A stretch of DNA of 64,000 nucleotides. It comes from Cupriavidus sp. D39 (GTDB lineage: Bacteria > Pseudomonadota > Gammaproteobacteria > Burkholderiales > Burkholderiaceae). The notes below the pieces were generated by a model. It did not search any database and had not been told where the DNA came from. It saw only the letters and a list, made by a program, of their open reading frames with translations. The stretch is taken from positions 146,123-210,122 of the forward strand of contig NZ_JAPNLE010000011.1 of assembly GCF_026627925.1 (NCBI RefSeq), read 5' to 3'. Numbering within the stretch: the stretch's first letter is position 1; the number at the start of each line of letters is the position of its first letter. Below are positions 1 to 12,800 of the stretch, piece after piece. A program made the position numbers and the translations under genes.

Positions 1-767
1 CCCTTCGCCTCGATCACTTCGAGATGGCGGTCTCGCTGGGTGGGAGGGCCGGGCTCGCCGCTGCGCACCGCCGTCGAGCGCGGCGGAATCACGATCATAA
101 TGCCCTCGCCATATTGTGCGATCGTCTGATACGTCGGCGCGCCGTCATAGGCCCCATCGGCGGTGACCTTTGCGATTTCGCCGTCGATCTGATCGAGCAG
201 TGGCGCTACCTGTGACGGATCATCGCCGTCCTGGTCCGTGAGCGTCTGCGCCACGATCATGCCGCTGTCGGCATCGACCGCCAGATGCAGCTTGCGCCAG
301 CCCCGGCGGGATTTTGCTCCGTGTTTGTCCTGCAGCCACTGTCCCGCGCCGAATACCTGCAGCCCGGTGCTGTCGATCAGCACATTCAGTGGCCCGTCGG
401 GCAAACGGGGCCGGCTAACAGCCGGGCGCTTCTTCGCACGACGGCTCATGGTCGTATGATCAGGGACCGGCACCGTCAGTCCCATCAGCGCGATCACCGA
501 GCCCATCAGGCCTTCGGTCTGGCGTAGCCGCAGTTTGAAGGCGCAGCCCAGCATGAGCGTGGTTTCTATCGCCAGATCCGAATACCGTGCCTGTCCACCG
601 CGCGTCGTGCGCGGTTCGGCCTGCCACTGCACTACGGCTTCGGGCGTCATCCAGAGTGTCAGACTGCCCCGGCTGCGAAGGCCCGCTTCATAGGCAGACC
701 AGTTTGTCACCCGGTGCGGCATCTTCGGGATGTGATGCCGCCCAGCGGCGTTGTGCTTGTTCGGCAT
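1..767 (-). CDS. IS5-family transposase, cut by window edge
   Basis: The minus strand reads openly from an ATG at 767 to the window edge, so the C-terminus is missing. It starts MPNKHNAAGRHH and carries IDSTGLQVFG and VTADGAYDG, the first two parts of the DDE catalytic triad in the IS5-type DDE domain; the final Glu lies outside the window. No frameshift is visible in this part. The element sits about 95 bp beyond the stop codon of the giant adhesin gene and does not interrupt it. I could not define terminal inverted repeats because only one end is in view. The family call is confident; the subgroup is not. Confidence 0.85.
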   Translation of the reverse strand, partial: MPNKHNAAGRHHIPKMPHRVTNWSAYEAGLRSRGSLTLWMTPEAVVQWQAEPRTTRGGQARYSDLAIETTLMLGCAFKLRLRQTEGLMGSVIALMGLTVPVPDHTTMSRRAKKRPAVSRPRLPDGPLNVLIDSTGLQVFGAGQWLQDKHGAKSRRGWRKLHLAVDADSGMIVAQTLTDQDGDDPSQVAPLLDQIDGEIAKVTADGAYDGAPTYQTIAQYGEGIMIVIPPRSTAVRSGEPGPPTQRDRHLEVIEAK

Positions 768-861
768 GCCTCTGCAGCGAAGGGAGGGATCCACCACTTT
801 ATCCTCAATCCTTTCAAATCGCTATCCATGCACCAATGCCGCTGCTGCCTGTACTGATTAT

Positions 862-3800
862 TTATTGTAACTCTCCTGAGTTGGTCGAGTTGACGTTCGA
901 CAGATTCATCACGCTTGTCGTATTGGCATCAACCAGCAGTGTCAGCGTCCGTTCGATCAGCGTGATTGAGGAAAGCTGCCGCTGTGCCGCAACATCCAGA
1001 CTCAATGGAGCAGACAACATGCCACTGGTCAAACGATCGCTGCCCCCGATCAACTGCTGCTTTCCTGTTGAGGCAATCGAGGTGAGTACCAGGCTCGATT
1101 GACCTTGCGTCACGCCCGAGAGCTGCGTCAATATCGTGTTGTCATTCGGTACCGTCATGTTCGACAGCGTCGTGTTACTTACTGTGCCGTTGGTTACATT
1201 GGATTGCGTTGAGTTGCTTTCCGAGATCTTCGTTACGGTCAAGTTGCCCGCGCTTACTCCTGTAACAATTGCCGCGCCATTAGAGGCAATAGTCACATTT
1301 ACGGTGCCATTCAGCGTGTTGTTCGAACCGCTGAGCACCACACTGCCATGGGCAGCCGTGAACGTTGCGGCACCACTCACGTTCAATGAGCCGTTGGTAG
1401 CCTGAGCGACGCTGCCTGTCACACTGGTCAGTGTGGCGTTCGTTGCCGTCACATTGGCCAGCGTCAGGTTCCCTGCGCTCGCCAGATTCACCGTATTGCC
1501 AGCCGTCGCCGTCACCGTGCCCAGCGCGCTGCTCGCGTTCGCCACCGTGATCGACCCATTGCCCGCCACCAGCGTCGTCGCGCCGCTCACGTTCACCACG
1601 CCCGTGTCCGTCACGCTGCCGCTCGTGCTCGACAAGCTCAGGTTCCCCGCGCTCACGTTACTCAGCACCACGTTGTTGTTCGCGCTCAGGGTCGCGTTGC
1701 CGCTCACGTTCACCGTGCCGCCCGCGGTCTCCACCACGCTGCCACCCACGCTCGTGAGCGTCGCGTTGCCTGCCGTCACACTGGCCAGCGTCAGGTTCCC
1801 CGCGCTCGCCAGGCTCACCGTATTGCCAGCCGACGCCGTCACCGTGCCCAGCGTGCTGCTCGCGTTCGCCACCGTGATCGACCCATTGCCCGCCACCAGC
1901 GTCGTCGACCCGCTCACGTTCACCACGCCCGTGTCCATCACACTGCCCGTCGTGCTCGACAAGCTCAGGTTCCCCGCGCTCACGTTACTCAGCACCACGT
2001 TGTTGTTCGCGCTCAGGGTCGCGTTGCCGCTCACGTTCACCGTGCCGCCCGCGGTCTCCACCACGCTGCCACCCACGCTCGTGAGCGTCGCGTTGCCTGC
2101 CGTCACACTGGCCAGCGTCAGGTTCCCCGCGCTCGCCAGGCTCACCGTGTCGTTGGCCGACGCCGTCACCGTGCCCAGCGTGCTGCTCGCGTTCGCCACC
2201 GTGATCGACCCATTGCCCGCCACCAGCGTCGTCGACCCGCTCACGTTCACCACGCCCGTGTCCATCACACTGCCCGTCGTGCTCGACAAGCTCAGGTTCC
2301 CCGCGCTCACGTTACTCAGCACCACGTTGTTGTTCGCGCTCAGGGTCGCGTTGCCGCTCACGTTCACCGTGCCGCCCGCGGTCTCCACCACGCTGCCACC
2401 CACGCTCGTGAGCGTCGCGTTGCCTGCCGTCACACTGGCCAGCGTCAGGTTCCCCGCGCTCGCCAGGCTCACCGTGTCGTTGGCCGACGCCGTCACCGTG
2501 CCCAGCGTGCTGCTCGCGTTCGCCACCGTGATCGACCCATTGCCCGCCACCAGCGTCGTCGACCCGCTCACGTTCACCACGCCCGTGTCCATCACACTGC
2601 CCGTCGTGCTCGACAAGCTCAGGTTCCCCGCGCTCACGTTACTCAGCACCACGTTGTTGTTCGCGCTCAGGGTCGCGTTGCCGCTCACGTTCACCGTGCC
2701 GCCCGCGGTCTCCACCACGCTGCCACCCACGCTCGTGAGCGTCGCGTTGCCTGCCGTCACGTTGGCCAGCGTCAGGTTCCCCGCGCTCGCCAGGCTCACC
2801 GTGTCGTTGGCCGACGCCGTCACCGTGCCCAGCGTGCTGCTCGCGTTCGCCACCGTGATCGACCCATTGCCCGCCACCAGCGTCGTCGACCCGCTCACGT
2901 TCACCACGCCCGTGTCTGTCACGCTGCCCGTCGTGCTCGTCGCGCTCAGGTTCCCCGCGCTCACGTTACTCAGCGCCACCGCGTTGGCCGCGCTCAGCGT
3001 CGCGTTGCCGCTCACGTTCACCGTGCCGCCCGCGCTCTCCACCACGCTGCCACCCACGCTCGTGAGCGTCGCGTTGCCTGCCGTCACGTTGGCCAGCGTC
3101 AGGTTCCCTGCGCTCGCCAGATTCACCGTATTGCCAGCCGTCGCCGTCACCGTGCCCAGCGCGCTGCTCGCGTTCGCCACCGTGATCGACCCATTGCCCG
3201 CCACCAGCGTCGTCGCGCCGCTCACGTTCACCACGCCCGTGTCCGTCACGCTGCCGCTCGTGCTCGACAAGCTCAGGTTCCCCGCGCTCACGTTACTCAG
3301 CACCACGTTGTTGTTCGCGCTCAGGGTCGCATTGCCGCTCACGTTCACCGTGCCGCCCGCGCTCTCCACCACGCTGCCACCCACGCTCGTGAGCGTCGCG
3401 TTGCCTGCCGTCACACTGGCCAGCGTCAGGTTCCCCCGCTCGCCACGTTCAGCGTATTGCCAGCCGTCGCCGTCACCGTGCCCAGCGCGTTGCTCGCGTT
3501 CGCCACCGTGATCGACCCGTTGCCCGCCACCAGCGTCGTCGATCCGCTCACGTTCAACACGCCCGTGTCCGTCACGCTGCCCGTCGTGCTCGACAAGCTC
3601 AGGTTCCCCGCGCTCACGTTACTCAGCGCCACCGCGTTGGCCGCGCTCAGCGTCGCATTGCCGCTCACGTTCAACACGCCGCCCGCGGTCTCCACCACGC
3701 TGCCACCCACGCTCGTGAGCGTCGCGTTGCCCGCCGTCACACTGGCCAGCGTCAGGTTCCCCCGCTCGCCACGTTCAGCGTATTGCCAGCCGTCGCCGTC

Positions 3801-6800
3801 ACCGTGCCCAGCGCGTTGCTCGCGTTCGCCACCGTGATCGACCCATTGCCCGCCACCAGCGTCGTCGACCCGCTCACGTTCACCACGCCCGTGTCTGTCA
3901 CGCTGCCCGTCGTGCTCGTCGCGCTCAGGTTCCCCGCGCTCACGTTACTCAGCGCCACCGCGTTGGCCGCGCTCAGCGTCGCGTTGCCGCTCACGTTCAC
4001 CGTGCCGCCCGCGCTCTCCACCACGCTGCCACCCACGCTCGTGAGCGTCGCGTTGCCTGCCGTCACGTTGGCCAGCGTCAGGTTCCCCGCGCTCGCCAGA
4101 TTCACCGTATTGCCAGCCGTCGCCGTCACCGTGCCCAGCGCGCTGCTCGCGTTCGCCACCGTGATCGACCCATTGCCCGCCACCAGCGTCGTCGCGCCGC
4201 TCACGTTCACCACGCCCGTGTCCGTCACGCTGCCGCTCGTGCTCGACAAGCTCAGGTTCCCCGCGCTCACGTTACTCAGCACCACGTTGTTGTTCGCGCT
4301 CAGGGTCGCATTGCCGCTCACGTTCACCGTGCCGCCCGCGCTCTCCACCACGCTGCCACCCACGCTCGTGAGCGTCGCGTTGCCTGCCGTCACACTGGCC
4401 AGCGTCAGGTTCCCCCGCTCGCCACGTTCAGCGTATTGCCAGCCGTCGCCGTCACCGTGCCCAGCGCGTTGCTCGCGTTCGCCACCGTGATCGACCCGTT
4501 GCCCGCCACCAGCGTCGTCGATCCGCTCACGTTCAACACGCCCGTGTCCGTCACGCTGCCCGTCGTGCTCGACAAGCTCAGGTTCCCCGCGCTCACGTTA
4601 CTCAGCGCCACCGCGTTGGCCGCGCTCATCGTCGCATTGCCGCTCACGTTCAACACGCCGCCCGCGGTCTCCACCACGCTGCCACCCACGCTCGTGAGCG
4701 TCGCGTTGCCCGCCGTCACACTGGCCAGCGTCAGGTTCCCCCGCTCGCCACGTTCAGCGTATTGCCAGCCGTCGCCGTCACCGTGCCCAGCGCGTTGCTC
4801 GCGTTCGCCACCGTGATCGACCCGTTGCCCGCCACCAGCGTCGTCGATCCGCTCACGTTCAACACGCCCGTGTCCGTCACGCTGCCGCTCGTGCTCGACA
4901 AGCTCAGGTTCCCCGCGCTCACGTTACTCAGCGCCACCGCGTTCGCCGCGCTCAGCGTCGCGTTGCCGCTCACGTTCACCGTGCCGTTCGCGCTCTCCAC
5001 CACGCTGCCACCCACGCTCGTGAGCGTCGCGTTTCCCGCCGTCACACTGGCCAGCGTCAGGTTCCCCGCGCTCGCCACGTTCAGCGTATTGCCAGCCGTC
5101 GCCGTCACCGTGCCCAGCGCGTTGCTCGCGTTCGCCACCGTGATCGACCCATTGCCCGCCACCAGCGTCGTCGATCCGCTCACGTTCACCGTGCCGCCCG
5201 CGGTCTCCACCACACTGCCACCCACGCTGGTGAGTGTCGCGTTGCCTGCCGTCACACTGGCCAGCGTCAGGTTCCCTGCGCTCGCCACGTTCAGCGTATT
5301 GCCAGCCGTCGCCGTCACCGTGCCCAGCGCGTTGCTCGCGTTCGCCACCGTGATCGACCCATTGCCCGCCACCAGCGTCGTCGATCCGCTCACGTTCACC
5401 GTGCCGCCCGCGGTCTCCACCACGCTGCCACCCACGCTCGTGAGTGTCGCGTTGCCTGCCGTCACACTGGCCAGCGTCAGGTTCCCCCGCTCGCCACGTT
5501 CAGCGTATTGCCAGCCGTCGCCGTCACCGTGCCCAGCGCGCTGCTCGCGTTCGCCACCGTGATCGACCCGTTGCCAGCCACCAGCGTCGTCGCGCCGCTC
5601 ACGTTCAACACGCCCGTGTCCGTCACGCTGCCGCGTCGTGCTCGACAAGCTCAGGTTCCCCGCGCTCACGTTACTCAGCGCCACCGCGTTGGCCGCGCTC
5701 AGCGTCGCGTTGCCGCTCACGTTCACCGCGCCGCCCGCGGTCTCCACCACGCTGCCACCCACGCTCGTGAGCGTCGCGTTGCCTGCCGTCACGTTGGCCA
5801 GCGTCAGGTTCCCCGCGCTCGCCAGGTTCAGCGTATTGCCAGCCGTCGCCGTCACCGTGCCCAGCGCGTTGCTCGCGTTCGCCACCGTGATCGACCCGTT
5901 GCCCGCCACCAGCGTCGTCGCGCCGCTCACGTTCAACACGCCCGTGTCCGTCACGCTGCCGCTCGTGCTCGACAAGCTCAGGTTCCCCGCGCTCACGTTA
6001 CTCAGCGCCACCGCGTTCGCCGCGCTCAGCGTCGCATTGCCGCTCACGTTCACCGTGCCGCCCGCGGTCTCCACCACACTGCCACCCACGCTGGTGAGTG
6101 TCGCGTTGCCTGCCGTCACACTGGCCAGCGTCAGGTTCCCTGCGCTCGCCAGGTTCAGCGTATTGCCAGCCGTCGCCGTCACCGTGCCCAGCGTGCTGCT
6201 CGCGTTCGCCACCGTGATCGACCCATTGCCCGCCACCAGCGTCGTCGATCCGCTCACGTTCACCGTGCCGCCTGCGGTCTCCACCACGCTGCCACCCACG
6301 CTCGTGAGCGTCGCGTTGCCCGCCGTCACACTGGCCAGCGTCAGGTTCCCCCGCTCGCCACGTTCAGCGTATTGCCAGCCGTCGCCGTCACCGTGCCCAG
6401 CGCGTTGCTCGCGTTCGCCACCGTGATCGACCCGTTGCCCGCCACCAGCATCGTCGCACCGCTCACGTTCACCACGCCCGTGTCCATCACACTGCCCGTC
6501 GTGCTCGACAAGCTCAGGTTCCCCGCGCTCACGTTACTCAGCGCCACTGCGTTCGCCGCGCTCAGCGTCGCGTTGCCGCTCACGTTCACCGCGCCGCCCG
6601 CGGTCTCCACCACGCTGCCACCCACGCTCGTGAGCGTCGCGTTGCCCGCCGTCACACTGGCCAGCGTCAGGTTCCCCCGCTCGCCACGTTCAGCGTATTG
6701 CCAGCCGTCGCCGTCACCGTGCCCAGCGCGTTGCTCGCGTTCGCCACCGTGATCGACCCGTTGCCCGCCACCAGCGTCGTCGATCCGCTCACGTTCAACA

Positions 6801-9800
6801 CGCCCGTGTCCGTCACGCTGCCCGTCGTGCTCGACAAGCTCAGGTTCCCCGCGCTCACGTTACTCAGCGCCACTGCGTTCGCCGCGCTCAGGGTCGCGTT
6901 GCCGCTCACGTTCACCGCGCCGCCCGCGCTCTCCACCACGCTGCCACCCACGCTCGTGAGTGTCGCGTTGCCCGCCGTCACACTGGCCAGCGTCAGGTTC
7001 CCCCGCTCGCCACGTTCAGCGTATTGCCAGCCGTCGCCGTCACCGTGCCCAGCGCGTTGCTCGCGTTCGCCACCGTGATCGACCCATTGCCCGCCACCAG
7101 CGTCGTCGACCCGCTCACGTTCAACACGCCCGTGTCCGTCACGCTGCCGCTCGTGCTCGACAAGCTCAGGTTGCCAGCACTCACGTTGCCTACCGTCAAA
7201 TCTCCCTTCGTGCTCAGCCCCAGCGTTCCTGATATCGTCAACGTTCCATTGACTCCAGAAATACTGCCATTCGTGCTGTTGAGCAGCACGTTGTCCGCCG
7301 ACAAGTTCCCCATCGAAATGTTGTTCGACGCGCTCAGATTCAAGGTCTCGTTCGCATTCAGGTACTGCCATGAGACAGAGCCATTCGTACTCACAACGCT
7401 GATATTGCCTGCGCTAACGGTCCCGAGCGCCAAGTTGCCTGCTTGCATTAGGCTCAAGTTTCCGCCTACATTCAAATCTAGGCTACCGCCAATCCTCGAA
7501 ATGCTGCCATTCGCGCTCGAGAGCATCAAGTTGTAGCTGGACACATTCGCAACGGTCAAATTACCGCTGTTCGCCAGCGCTACTGTTCCACTTGCGCTAT
7601 TCGTCGACACGGTCACCGTGCCATTCAGGTTGTTGCTCGTGCTATCCAGCACCACGCTGCCGTTGGCCGCCGTCAGCGCCGTATTGCCGCTCACGTTCAC
7701 CGTGCCGCCCGCGGTCTCCACCACGCTGCCACCCACGCTCGTGAGCGTCGCGTTGCCTGCCGTCACGTTGGCCAGCGTCAGGTTCCCCCGCTCGCCACGT
7801 TCAGCGTATTGCCAGCCGTCGCCGTCACCGTGCCCAGCGCGTTGCTCGCGTTCGCCACCGTGATCGACCCGTTGCCAGCCACCAGCGTCGTCGATCCGCT
7901 CACGTTCAACACGCCCGTGTCCGTCACGCTGCCGCTCGTGCTCGACAAGCTCAGGTTCCCCGCGCTCACGTTACTCAGCGCCACCGCGTTCGCCGCGCTC
8001 AGCGTCGCGTTGCCGCTCACGTTCACCGCGCCGCCCGCGGTCTCCACCACGCTGCCACCCACGCTCGTGAGTGTCGCGTTGCCTGCCGTCACACTGGCCA
8101 GCGTCAGGTTCCCCGCGCTCGCCACGTTCAGCGTATTGCCAGCCGTCGCCGTCACCGTGCCCAGCACGTTGCTCGCGTTCGCCACCGTGATCGACCCATT
8201 GCCCGCCACCAGCGTCGTCGATCCGCTCACGTTCACCGTGCCGCCCGCGGTCTCCACCACACTGCCACCCACGCTGGTGAGTGTCGCGTTGCCTGCCGTC
8301 ACACTGGCCAGCGTCAGGTTCCCTGCGCTCGCCAGGTTCAGCGTATTGCCAGCCGTCGCCGTCACCGTGCCCAGCGCGCTGCTCGCGTTCGCCACCGTGA
8401 TCGACCCATTGCCCGCCACCAGCGTCGTCGATCCGCTCACGTTCACCGTGCCGCCTGCGGTCTCCACCACGCTGCCACCCACGCTCGTGAGCGTCGCGTT
8501 GCCTGCCGTCACACTGGCCAGCGTCAGGTTCCCCCGCTCGCCACGTTCAGCGTATTGCCAGCCGTCGCCGTCACCGTGCCCAGCGCGTTGCTCGCGTTCG
8601 CCACCGTGATCGACCCGTTGCCCGCCACCAGCGTCGTCGATCCGCTCACGTTCAACACGCCCGTGTCCGTCACGCTGCCCGTCGTGCTCGACAAGCTCAG
8701 GTTCCCCGCGCTCACGTTACTCAGCGCCACCGCGTTGGCCGCGCTCATCGTCGCATTGCCGCTCACGTTCAACACGCCGCCCGCGGTCTCCACCACGCTG
8801 CCACCCACGCTCGTGAGCGTCGCGTTGCCCGCCGTCACACTGGCCAGCGTCAGGTTCCCCCGCTCGCCACGTTCAGCGTATTGCCAGCCGTCGCCGTCAC
8901 CGTGCCCAGCGCGCTGCTGGCGTTCGCCACCGTGATCGACCCATTGCCCGCCACCAGCGTCGTCGCACCGCTCACGTTCAACACGCCCGTGTCCGTCACG
9001 CTGCCGTACGTGCTCGACAAGCTCAGGTTCCCCGCGCTCACATTCCCCGACAGCGACACCGCGTTGTTCGCACTCAGGGTCGCGTTGCCGCTCACGTTCA
9101 ACACGCCGCCCGCGGTCTCCACCACGCCGCCACCCACGCTCGTGAGTGTCGCGTTGCCCGCCGTCACACTGGCCAGCGTCAGGTTCCCCCGCTCGCCACG
9201 TTCAGCGTATTGCCAGCCGTCGCCGTCACCGTGCCCAGCGCGTTGCTCGCGTTCGCCACCGTGATCGACCCATTGCCCGCCACCAGCGTCGTCGATCCGC
9301 TCACGTTCACCGTGCCGCCCGCGGTCTCCACCACGCTGCCACCCACGCTCGTGAGCGTCGCGTTGCCTGCCGTCACGTTGGCCAGCGTCAGGTTCCCTGC
9401 GCTCGCCAGATTCACCGTATTGTCAGCCGTCGCCGTCGCCGTCACCGTGCCCAGCGCGCTGCTCGCGTTCGCCACCGTGATCGACCCATTGCCCGCCACC
9501 AGCGTCGTCGCGCCGCTCACGTTCACCACGCCCGTGTCCGTCACGCTGCCGCTCGTGCTCGACAAGCTCAGGTTCCCCGCGCTCACGTTACTCAGCGCCA
9601 CCGCGTTCGCCGCGCTCAGCGTCGCGTTGCCGCTCACGTTCACCGCGCCGCCCGCGGTCTCCACCACGCTGCCACCCACGCTCGTGAGTGTCGCGTTGCC
9701 TGCCGTCACACTGGCCAGCGTCAGGTTCCCCCGCTCGCCACGTTCAGCGTATTGCCAGCCGTCGCCGTCACCGTGCCCAGCGCGTTGCTCGCGTTCGCCA

Positions 9801-12800
9801 CCGTGATCGACCCATTGCCCGCCACCAGCGTCGTCGATCCGCTCACGTTCACCGTGCCGCCCGCGGTCTCCACCACACTGCCACCCACGCTGGTGAGTGT
9901 CGCGTTGCCTGCCGTCACACTGGCCAGCGTCAGGTTCCCTGCGCTCGCCACGTTCAGCGTATTGCCAGCCGTCGCCGTCACCGTGCCCAGCGCGTTGCTC
10001 GCGTTCGCCACCGTGATCGACCCATTGCCCGCCACCAGCGTCGTCGATCCGCTCACGTTCAACACGCCCGTGTCCGTCACGCTGCCGCTCGTGCTCGACA
10101 AGCTCAGGTTCCCCGCGCTCACGTTTGCAAGGACAAGACTACCCGATTGGGTCAGGCTCAACGTTCCAGCCACATTGAGCGACCCACTCACGCCGTTGAT
10201 GCTGCCATTCGTGCTCCACAGATAAACGTTAGCCGCAGCTACGTTGGCCAGCGTTAGATTGCCTACGCTCGCCACGTTCAGCGTATTGCCAGCCGTCGCC
10301 GTCACCGTGCCCAGCGCGTTGCTCGCGTTCGCCACCGTGATCGACCCATTGCCCGCCACCAGCGTCGTCGACCCGCTCACGTTCAACACGCCGCCCGCGG
10401 TCTCCACCACGCTGCCACCCACGCTCGTGAGTGTCGCGTTGCCCGCCGTCACACTGGCCAGCGTCAGGTTCCCTGCGCTCGCCACGTTCAGCGTATTGCC
10501 AGCCGTCGCCGTCACCGTGCCCAGCGCGTTGCTCGCGTTCGCCACCGTGATCGACCCATTGCCCGCCACCAGCGTCGTCGACCCGCTCACGTTCACCACG
10601 CCCGTGTCCGTCACGCTACCGGTCGTGCTCGTCGCACTCAGGTTCCCTGCGCTCACGTTGCCCGATAGCGCCACCGCGTTGGCCGCGCTCAGCGTCAGGT
10701 TCCCGCTCACCGTCACCACCCCACCGGCGGCCTCCATCACCACACCACCCGTACTCCACAGCGTCACATTGCCCGCCGTCACGTTGGCCAGCGTTAGGTT
10801 GTTTGCACTCGTCAGATTCAGCGTTCCGCTCGAGTTCACCGTCGCGCTCACCGTGCCCAGCGCGTTGCTCGCGTTCGCCACCGTGATCGACCCATTGCCC
10901 GCCACCAGCGTCGTCGATCCGCTCACGTTCAACACGCCGCCCGCGGTCTCCACCACGCTGCCACCCACGCTCGTGAGCGTCGCGTTTCCCGCCGTCACAC
11001 TGGCCAGCGTCAGGTTCCCCGCGCTCGCCACGTTCAGCGTATTGCCAGCCGTCGCCGTCACCGTGCCCAGCACGTTGCTCGCGTTCGCCACCGTGATCGA
11101 CCCATTGCCCGCCACCAGCGTCGTCGATCCGCTCACGTTCACCGTGCCGCCCGCGGTCTCCACCACGCTGCCACCCACGCTCGTGAGTGTCGCGTTGCCT
11201 GCCGTCACACTGGCCAGCGTCAGGTTCCCTGCGCTCGCCACGTTCAGCGTATTGCCAGCCGTCGCCGTCACCGTGCCCAGCACGTTGCTCGCGTTTGACA
11301 GCGTCACCGACCCGTTGCCAGCCACCAGCGTCGTCGATCCGCTCACGTTCACCGTGCCGCCCGCGGTCTCCACCACGCTGCCACCCACGCTGGTGAGTGT
11401 CGCGTTGCCTGCCGTCACGTTGGCCAGCGTCAGGTTGCCACTATTTATCAGGGTCAGTGTATTACCCGCTGTCGCCGTCACTGCGCCTCCCAGTGTCCCA
11501 GACGCCGTGATGCACTGTGCTGCTGTGATCGCCGTCGATCCATTCACGTTCAATGTGCCGAAGATATGCACGTCACTGGCGGTGGTCGTAGCACTGAAGT
11601 TCCCCCAACCGTTACATTAACGATTGGAATGCCCGTCTGAGCCGACAGCGTCATGTTGCCAGTCGCAATCCAATTGCGAGGACCACTTCCAGTTGCTGTT
11701 ATGCCGGATCCAGTGCTCGTTACATTCAAATTGTTAGCTGAAATGCAGTTAAGGATGATCTGTTGAGCAGCGGTCAGATTCGCATCGCCGCTCACGTTCA
11801 CCGTGCTATTCCCGTTCGCCGTGATCCATCCCGACGCGCTCGTGATCGTCGCGTTGCCCGCCACCACGTTGGCCAGCGTCAGGTTCCCCGCGCTCGCCAC
11901 GTTCAGCGTATTGCCAGCCGTCGCGCTCACCGTGCCCAGCGCGTTGCTCGCGTTCGCCACCGTGATCGACCCATTGCCCGCCACCAGCGTCGTCGATCCG
12001 CTCACGTTCACCGTGCCGCCCGCGGTCTCCACCACACTGCCACCCACGCTGGTGAGTGTCGCGTTGCCTGCCGTCACACTGGCCAGCGTCAGGTTCCCTG
12101 CGCTCGCCAGGTTCAGCGTATTGCCAGCCGTCGCCGTCACCGTGCCCAGCGTGCTGCTCGCGTTCGCCACCGTGATCGACCCATTGCCCGCCACCAGCGT
12201 CGTCGACCCGCTCACGTTCACCACGCCCGTGTCCGTCACGCTACCGGTCGTGCTCGTCGCACTCAGGTTCCCTGCGCTCACGTTGCCCGATAGCGCCACC
12301 GCGTTGGCCGCGCTCAGCGTCAGGTTCCCGCTCACCGTCACCACCCCACCGGCGGCCTCCATCACAACACCACCCGTACTCCACAGCGTCACATTGCCCG
12401 CCGTCACGTTGGCCAGCGTTAGGTTGTTTGCACTCGTCAGATTCAGCGTTCCGCTCGAGTTCACCGTCGCGCTCACCGTGCCCAGCGCGTTGCTCGCGTT
12501 CGCCACCGTGATCGACCCATTGCCCGCCACCAGCGTCGTCGATCCGCTCACGTTCAACACGCCAATGTCCGTCACGCTACCGTACGTGCTCGTCGCGCTC
12601 AGGTTGCCCGCCGTTACGTTTGCAAGGACAAGACTACCCGATTGGGTCAGGCTCAACGTTCCAGCCACATTGAGTGACCCACTCACGCCGTTGATGCTGC
12701 CATTCGTGCTCCACAGATAAACGTTAGCCGCAGCTACGTTGGCCAGCGTTAGATTGCCTACGCTCGTCAGATTCAACGTTCCGCTCGAGTTCACCGTTGC

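Noticed and set aside
3431..3440. Classical phase-variation tract in the adhesin
   Set aside because: C5 runs are shorter than known switching tracts, and 13 separate tracts would all need to be in phase; artefact or copied mutation is simpler. Kept as a minor alternative in the findings.
1433..3511. Long plus-strand frames across the adhesin repeats (up to 692 residues, LTFTVPPAVSTTLPP-type repeats)
   Set aside because: They mirror the minus-strand repeats codon for codon, have no start context or family features, and recur in every repeat block. The minus strand carries the TPS signal and domain.
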